From the NCBI RefSeq assembly GCF_001650715.1, contig NZ_LWQT01000109.1, forward strand, positions 124,001-188,000: DNA of 64,000 bases, written 5' to 3'. This DNA comes from Paramagnetospirillum marisnigri. GTDB taxonomy: Bacteria > Pseudomonadota > Alphaproteobacteria > Rhodospirillales > Magnetospirillaceae. Shown here piece by piece: positions 60,423 through 64,000 of this stretch. Within the stretch, counting starts at the first letter, position 1; every line of letters begins with the position of its first letter. Both the position numbers and the translations under genes were made by a program. The notes beneath the pieces are model-generated. The model was not told the DNA's origin and did no database searches. It saw only the letters and a program-made list of their open reading frames with translations.

Positions 60423-61220
60423 ATGACCACCCTGTCCCAGGCCGCCTGTACCGTCCTGCTCTGCCCCGACCCGGCGGAGAAGTGCCGCCTGACCCGAGCC
60501 TTCGCCAAGGACTGGGCCGAGGGGCGCATCACCGAGCTGGGAGACACCACCCCGCCCGACCGCCCCGCCCGGCCCGAGCGGCCGGTCCTGCTGCCGTTCA
60601 AGGAAATGCCGCGCCGTTCCTATGGCGGCGAGCGCGGCCGCGTCAGCCTGATCCACGCCCTGGCCCATATCGAGCTCAATGCCATCGATTTGGGCTGGGA
60701 CATCGTCGCGCGCTTTACCGCCCTCGCCCTGCCCAGGGCGTTCCATGACGACTGGGTCCGGGTGGCCCTGGACGAGGCCCGGCATTTCGAGATGCTGCAG
60801 GACCTCATGGGCCGCCTGGGCGCCGCCTATGGCGATCTTCCCGCCCATGACGGGCTGTGGCAGGCGGCGGAAAAGACCGCCGACGACCTGATGGCCCGCC
60901 TCGCCGTGGTGCCCATGACCCTGGAGGCACGCGGCCTCGACACCACGCCCGCCACCATGGACAAATTGAGCCGCAACGGCGACACCATGACCCCGCCCGC
61001 CCTGGACATCATCTTCAACGATGAAATCAACCATGTGGCGGCGGGCGTGCGCTGGTTCACCTTCCTGGCGGACCGGCGGGGCATGGACGCCAAGGCCGCC
61101 TTCCACGCCGTCATGGCCCAGCGCTACCCCGCCGGGTTGAAGGGACCCTTCAACCACGAGGCCCGGGCCCGCGCCGCCTACCCCCGCGACTGGTACGAGG
61201 AACTGGACCGCAACCGCTGA
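60423..61220 (+). CDS. DUF455 ferritin-like protein
   Basis: The 265-residue protein has a ferritin-like four-helix pattern with likely di-iron ligands in ALAHIELNAIDLGWD, DEARHFEML and FNDEINHVAAG. DUF455 proteins are related to MiaE-like hydroxylases; the substrate is unknown. The frame is open through the upstream repeat, but ATG 60423 fits the family start. Confidence 0.88.
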   Translation: MTTLSQAACTVLLCPDPAEKCRLTRAFAKDWAEGRITELGDTTPPDRPARPERPVLLPFKEMPRRSYGGERGRVSLIHALAHIELNAIDLGWDIVARFTALALPRAFHDDWVRVALDEARHFEMLQDLMGRLGAAYGDLPAHDGLWQAAEKTADDLMARLAVVPMTLEARGLDTTPATMDKLSRNGDTMTPPALDIIFNDEINHVAAGVRWFTFLADRRGMDAKAAFHAVMAQRYPAGLKGPFNHEARARAAYPRDWYEELDRNR

Positions 61221-61334
61221 TCATTTCCGCCCCATGGCTGCCCCGAGAATATGGCCCTTCTCCGGGCATGACTAAAGGTGTATTATCCTATTTTCCGATG
61301 TGCTGGCTGGTCCTATTCAATCAGGAGGATAGAG

Positions 61335-63296
61335 ATGCAAGCCCTGCTGTCCCGCTTTTCCCTTCGCGTCCAGATCGGCTTGCTGGTGGTCCTGGCCGCC
61401 CTGGTCTTCGGACTTTCCTCGCTGATCCAGATGGGCAGCCGCATGGAGGCCGCCGCCAGCCTTGAAGCCGCCGCCAGCCAGCGCCGCCTGTTGGATCTCG
61501 TCACCGATGTCGGCGTGGGGTTGCTGGAGGCCCGCCGTCACGAGAAGAACTTCCTGATCCGCCATGACCAGCAATCCCAGGCCGAACACGCCCAGGCTTC
61601 GGCTGCCATGACCAAGGCCCTGGCCGAGATGACCCGCTGGCTGCCCGCCGAACAGAGTGAAAAGCGCGCCCGGGTCGAGCAGGTCGCCGCCGCCGTCACC
61701 CGCTATGGCGACAGCTTCCGCACCCTGGTGCAGGCCCAGACCAATGCCGGTCTGGGCTATTCCGACGGGACCCTGGGGCAGATGCGCGCCGCCGCCGCCG
61801 AGATGGAAGACAGCATCGCCGCCGCCCAACACCCCCGGCTGGCTTATCTGCTTCAGGCCATGCGCGGCGCCGAGCGCGACCTGTTGATCAAGCACCAGAC
61901 CGACATCTCCGCCGAATGGGCCAAGCGCTCGGAAGAGTTCGAGCGCGCGGTGCGCGCCGCCGACCTTCCCGCCGCCGTGCTGGACCGGCTGGCGGCCTAT
62001 GGCAAGGCGTTTCGCGCCGCCCAGGAAGCCCAGGCCGCCGCCAAAGCCGCCGAAAGGGTGATGATCAAGGTCCATCGCGAGGTGCTGCAGCCCGCCCTGG
62101 ACGATCTGGCCCGCCAGACCGCGGCCGAGATGACGGCCGCCCAGGATCGCGCCGCCACCCTCGCCCGCCGGGCCGAACTGCTGGGAAACGCCGTCGGCCT
62201 GGGCGGTCTGGCCCTGGTGATCGTCCTGGGATGGCTGCTGGCCCGTTCCATCTACCAGCCCCTGAACCACATGACACGGGTCATGGGCGATCTGGCTTCG
62301 GGCAATGACCATGTCGCCATTCCCGCCCAGGACCGCCGCGACGAGGTGGGCGCCATGGCCCGCGCCGTCCAGGTGTTCAGCGACACCATGCGCGAGGCCG
62401 AACGCCTTCGCCTTGAGCAGGAGGAGGAGCGCCATCAGGCCGCCCGCGACCGTGCCAAGGCCCTGCTGGCCATGGCCGACGATTTCGAGGCCTCGGTCCA
62501 GTCGAAAGTGGTCGAGGTGGATACCGCCACCGGCGGCATCCGCTCCACCGCCCAGGCCATGGCTGGACGCTCGGAACGGGCCGGAAGCCGCTCCTTGGAC
62601 GTGGGCGAGGCCGCCCGCATCACCACCGAACGCGCCGCCGCCGCCGCCGATGCCACCCGGCAGCTGGCCCAGGCCGTCAACGAGATCGCCCAGCAGGTCA
62701 GCCACTCCACCACCATCGCCCGCCAGACGGTAGAGGATGTCAATGCCACCGCCGGGCAGATGCACGACTTGTCGAGCTCGGTGCAGTCCATCGGCGAAAT
62801 CGTCCGGATGATCAACGATATCGCCTCGCAAACCAACCTGCTGGCTCTCAATGCCACCATCGAGGCCGCCCGGGCGGGCGAGGCGGGCAAGGGCTTCGCC
62901 GTGGTGGCCGGTGAGGTCAAGACCCTGGCTAACCAGACCGCCAAGGCCACCGAGGAAATCTCAAGCCATGTGGCCGCCATCCAGGAGTCCACCCAGCGCA
63001 TGGGGGAACGCATCGTCGGAGTGGTGGATATCATCCGCAAGCTGGACGAAATCAGTTCCGCCATCGCCAGTGCCGTGCAGCAGCAAGAAGCCGTCACTCA
63101 CGATATCGCCGACAGCATCGAGGAGGTGGCACATCAGGCCGATACCGTCTCGTCGAGCGTCCGCGACCTGTCCCAGGCCTCGGCCCTGACCTGCGCCGGA
63201 ACCATCCGGGTGATCTGGAGCGCCAAGAGCCTGGCCCAGGTGGTGGACGGCCTGACCGGCGAAACCGACGGCTTCCTGAAGCGGGTGCGGCAGTAG
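61335..63296 (+). CDS. Methyl-accepting chemotaxis protein with helical sensor domain
   Basis: The 653-residue receptor has a first membrane helix (about 12-32) and a long helical periplasmic domain containing [12 protein letters not shown], as in HBM-type sensors. A second membrane helix (about 285-307), HAMP (about 308-365) and the MCP signalling domain follow, the last with [20 protein letters not shown] at its tip. AGGAGGATAGAG precedes ATG 61335. The ligand is unknown. Confidence 0.93.
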   Translation: MQALLSRFSLRVQIGLLVVLAALVFGLSSLIQMGSRMEAAASLEAAASQRRLLDLVTDVGVGLLEARRHEKNFLIRHDQQSQAEHAQASAAMTKALAEMTRWLPAEQSEKRARVEQVAAAVTRYGDSFRTLVQAQTNAGLGYSDGTLGQMRAAAAEMEDSIAAAQHPRLAYLLQAMRGAERDLLIKHQTDISAEWAKRSEEFERAVRAADLPAAVLDRLAAYGKAFRAAQEAQAAAKAAERVMIKVHREVLQPALDDLARQTAAEMTAAQDRAATLARRAELLGNAVGLGGLALVIVLGWLLARSIYQPLNHMTRVMGDLASGNDHVAIPAQDRRDEVGAMARAVQVFSDTMREAERLRLEQEEERHQAARDRAKALLAMADDFEASVQSKVVEVDTATGGIRSTAQAMAGRSERAGSRSLDVGEAARITTERAAAAADATRQLAQAVNEIAQQVSHSTTIARQTVEDVNATAGQMHDLSSSVQSIGEIVRMINDIASQTNLLALNATIEAARAGEAGKGFAVVAGEVKTLANQTAKATEEISSHVAAIQESTQRMGERIVGVVDIIRKLDEISSAIASAVQQQEAVTHDIADSIEEVAHQADTVSSSVRDLSQASALTCAGTIRVIWSAKSLAQVVDGLTGETDGFLKRVRQ

Positions 63297-63304
63297 AGTA
63301 TGTT

Positions 63305-63418
63305 GCCCCTCAATCGCCGGGCGCTCACTCCGTTCGCTTGGCTTTCGCACGCATGAGCGTGCGGGGCCTCAACTGCCCAGTCGCTTCGCTCCAGGTTGAT
63401 GGCCCCTCAATCGCCGGG
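63305..63418. repeat. 17-bp direct repeats after the chemoreceptor gene
   Basis: GCCCCTCAATCGCCGGG occurs at 63305-63321 and 63402-63418. A near copy with one change (CCCCTCAATTGCCGGG) lies at 20415-20430, upstream of the Anbu start codon. These look like a dispersed short intergenic repeat. Nothing else is evident in this spacer. Confidence 0.65.
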
Positions 63419-63426
63419 GCTCCTGA

Positions 63427-63867
63427 TCAGAACGGCGGCTTGCGGGTGGGCTTGCCGTCCTTGTCGCGATAGGGGAACAGCCCGACCCGGATACTGTCGG
63501 TCATGTGCCTCGCCCGGGCGATGGCGGAGCGCGCCAGCGGCGGCGGCAGGGTCTCGCCCGCCGCTTGCTGGAACACCTCCAGCCACTGGTCGAAATGCTC
63601 GGGCTCCACCGGCAGCCGCATGTGCGAGCTGAACACATTGCCGCGATAGCGATCGGTGCCCAGCAGCGCCTTGGACCAGAAATCGGCGACGATGACCATA
63701 TGCCCCTCCCAGTCGGGAATGGCGGCCTCGAACAGCGGCCCCAGCACCGGATGGGCGCGGCCGATCTCGTAGAAGCGGCGGACCAGCTCGGTGATCTGGG
63801 CCTCGGAACGGGGATCGACGGGGGGAGTCGCCACCCCGACGGAAATGGGTCTGCCGTGTTCGCTCAA
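63427..63867 (-). CDS. Group III truncated haemoglobin
   Basis: The 146-residue protein has the trHb III pattern: ELVRRFYEIGRAHPVLGPLF, then WEGHMVIVADFWSKALLGT, and a likely haem-ligand His in VFSSHMRLP. Group III globins bind oxygen or NO; the exact role is unknown. TTG 63867 was chosen because GGGAGA lies about seven bases before it and no ATG fits. Confidence 0.88.
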   Translation of the reverse strand: MSEHGRPISVGVATPPVDPRSEAQITELVRRFYEIGRAHPVLGPLFEAAIPDWEGHMVIVADFWSKALLGTDRYRGNVFSSHMRLPVEPEHFDQWLEVFQQAAGETLPPPLARSAIARARHMTDSIRVGLFPYRDKDGKPTRKPPF

Positions 63868-63904
63868 CGGGTCTCTCCCGGCGAAAGGGTCTTGGTGGCG
63901 ACCC

Positions 63905-64000
63905 CTATGGTAGACCGGAGCCCAAGGCCTTGGCGAGGGCCTTGAACGGCAACAGCACGCATTCATGGCGGCTCTTGTACGGGCGCACCGCTTCAAATGC
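63905..64000 (-). CDS. C-terminal fragment, possibly a NifU/IscU-like scaffold protein (5' end outside window)
   Basis: An open frame enters from the right edge and stops with TAG at 63905, giving 31 residues that include RPYKSRHECVLLPFKAL. The pattern, with a single Cys near the end, resembles the tail of IscU/SufU-type scaffold proteins. This is a guess from a short piece. The next gene on the strand is the truncated globin, 37 bp on. Confidence 0.4.
   Translation of the reverse strand, partial: AFEAVRPYKSRHECVLLPFKALAKALGSGLP

Overview
The window reads as a GC-rich alphaproteobacterial chromosome, most like a magnetospirillum or close Rhodospirillales relative. This rests on a nif gene order with divergent draTG, a NifA carrying the oxygen-sensing cysteine pattern of alphaproteobacteria, TrcR, DUF1192 and DUF3572 proteins, and an Fdh3-type formate dehydrogenase locus. 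The species is inferred. I saw no tRNA, rRNA, CRISPR array or insertion sequence.

Layout. 1-3.5 kb: the tail of a probable OlsB-type acyltransferase and a large soluble multi-PAS/GAF histidine kinase. 3.5-12.9 kb: two divergent operons of amidoligase type. One is ATP-grasp plus alpha-E. The other is a transglutaminase with DUF2126, an ATP-grasp/alpha-E fusion and a second transglutaminase. 12.9-19.5 kb (minus strand): nifE-nifN-nifX-(nifX-associated)-fdxB-nifQ, then a separately promoted iscA-type gene-nifV-nifW. 19.7-23.7 kb (minus): a third amidoligase operon, ATP-grasp/alpha-E/transglutaminase/Anbu protease, sitting inside the nif island. 23.9-27.9 kb (minus): nifH-nifD-nifK. 28.2-30 kb (plus): draT-draG. 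30-33.6 kb (minus): nifB-fdxN-nifZ-nifT-SIR2-like-Shethna-type ferredoxin. 33.7-35.4 kb: nifA. 35.8-37.9 kb: small and hypothetical genes. 38-48.8 kb: formate dehydrogenase maturation and structural genes. 48.8-64 kb: housekeeping genes, including a hydroxybutyrate dehydrogenase cluster, trcR, an AsmA-like protein, glnE, a peroxiredoxin, a DUF455 protein, a chemoreceptor and a truncated globin. A partial gene ends the window.

How it works together. NifA and sigma-54 should drive nifH, nifE, nifB and the iscA-like/nifV/nifW unit: each has a -24/-12 element, and each has at least one exact TGT-N10-ACA upstream site. NifB, NifEN, NifX, NifQ and NifV build FeMo-cofactor. DraT and DraG switch NifH off and on at Arg101. 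GlnE controls glutamine synthetase. The main unexpected signal is that the Anbu/amidoligase operon has a -24/-12 element differing from the nifB promoter at one of 16 positions. This suggests that a poorly understood peptide-tagging and proteolysis system is tied to nitrogen status. Intercistronic hairpins, a structured trcR leader and dispersed palindromic elements are also described.
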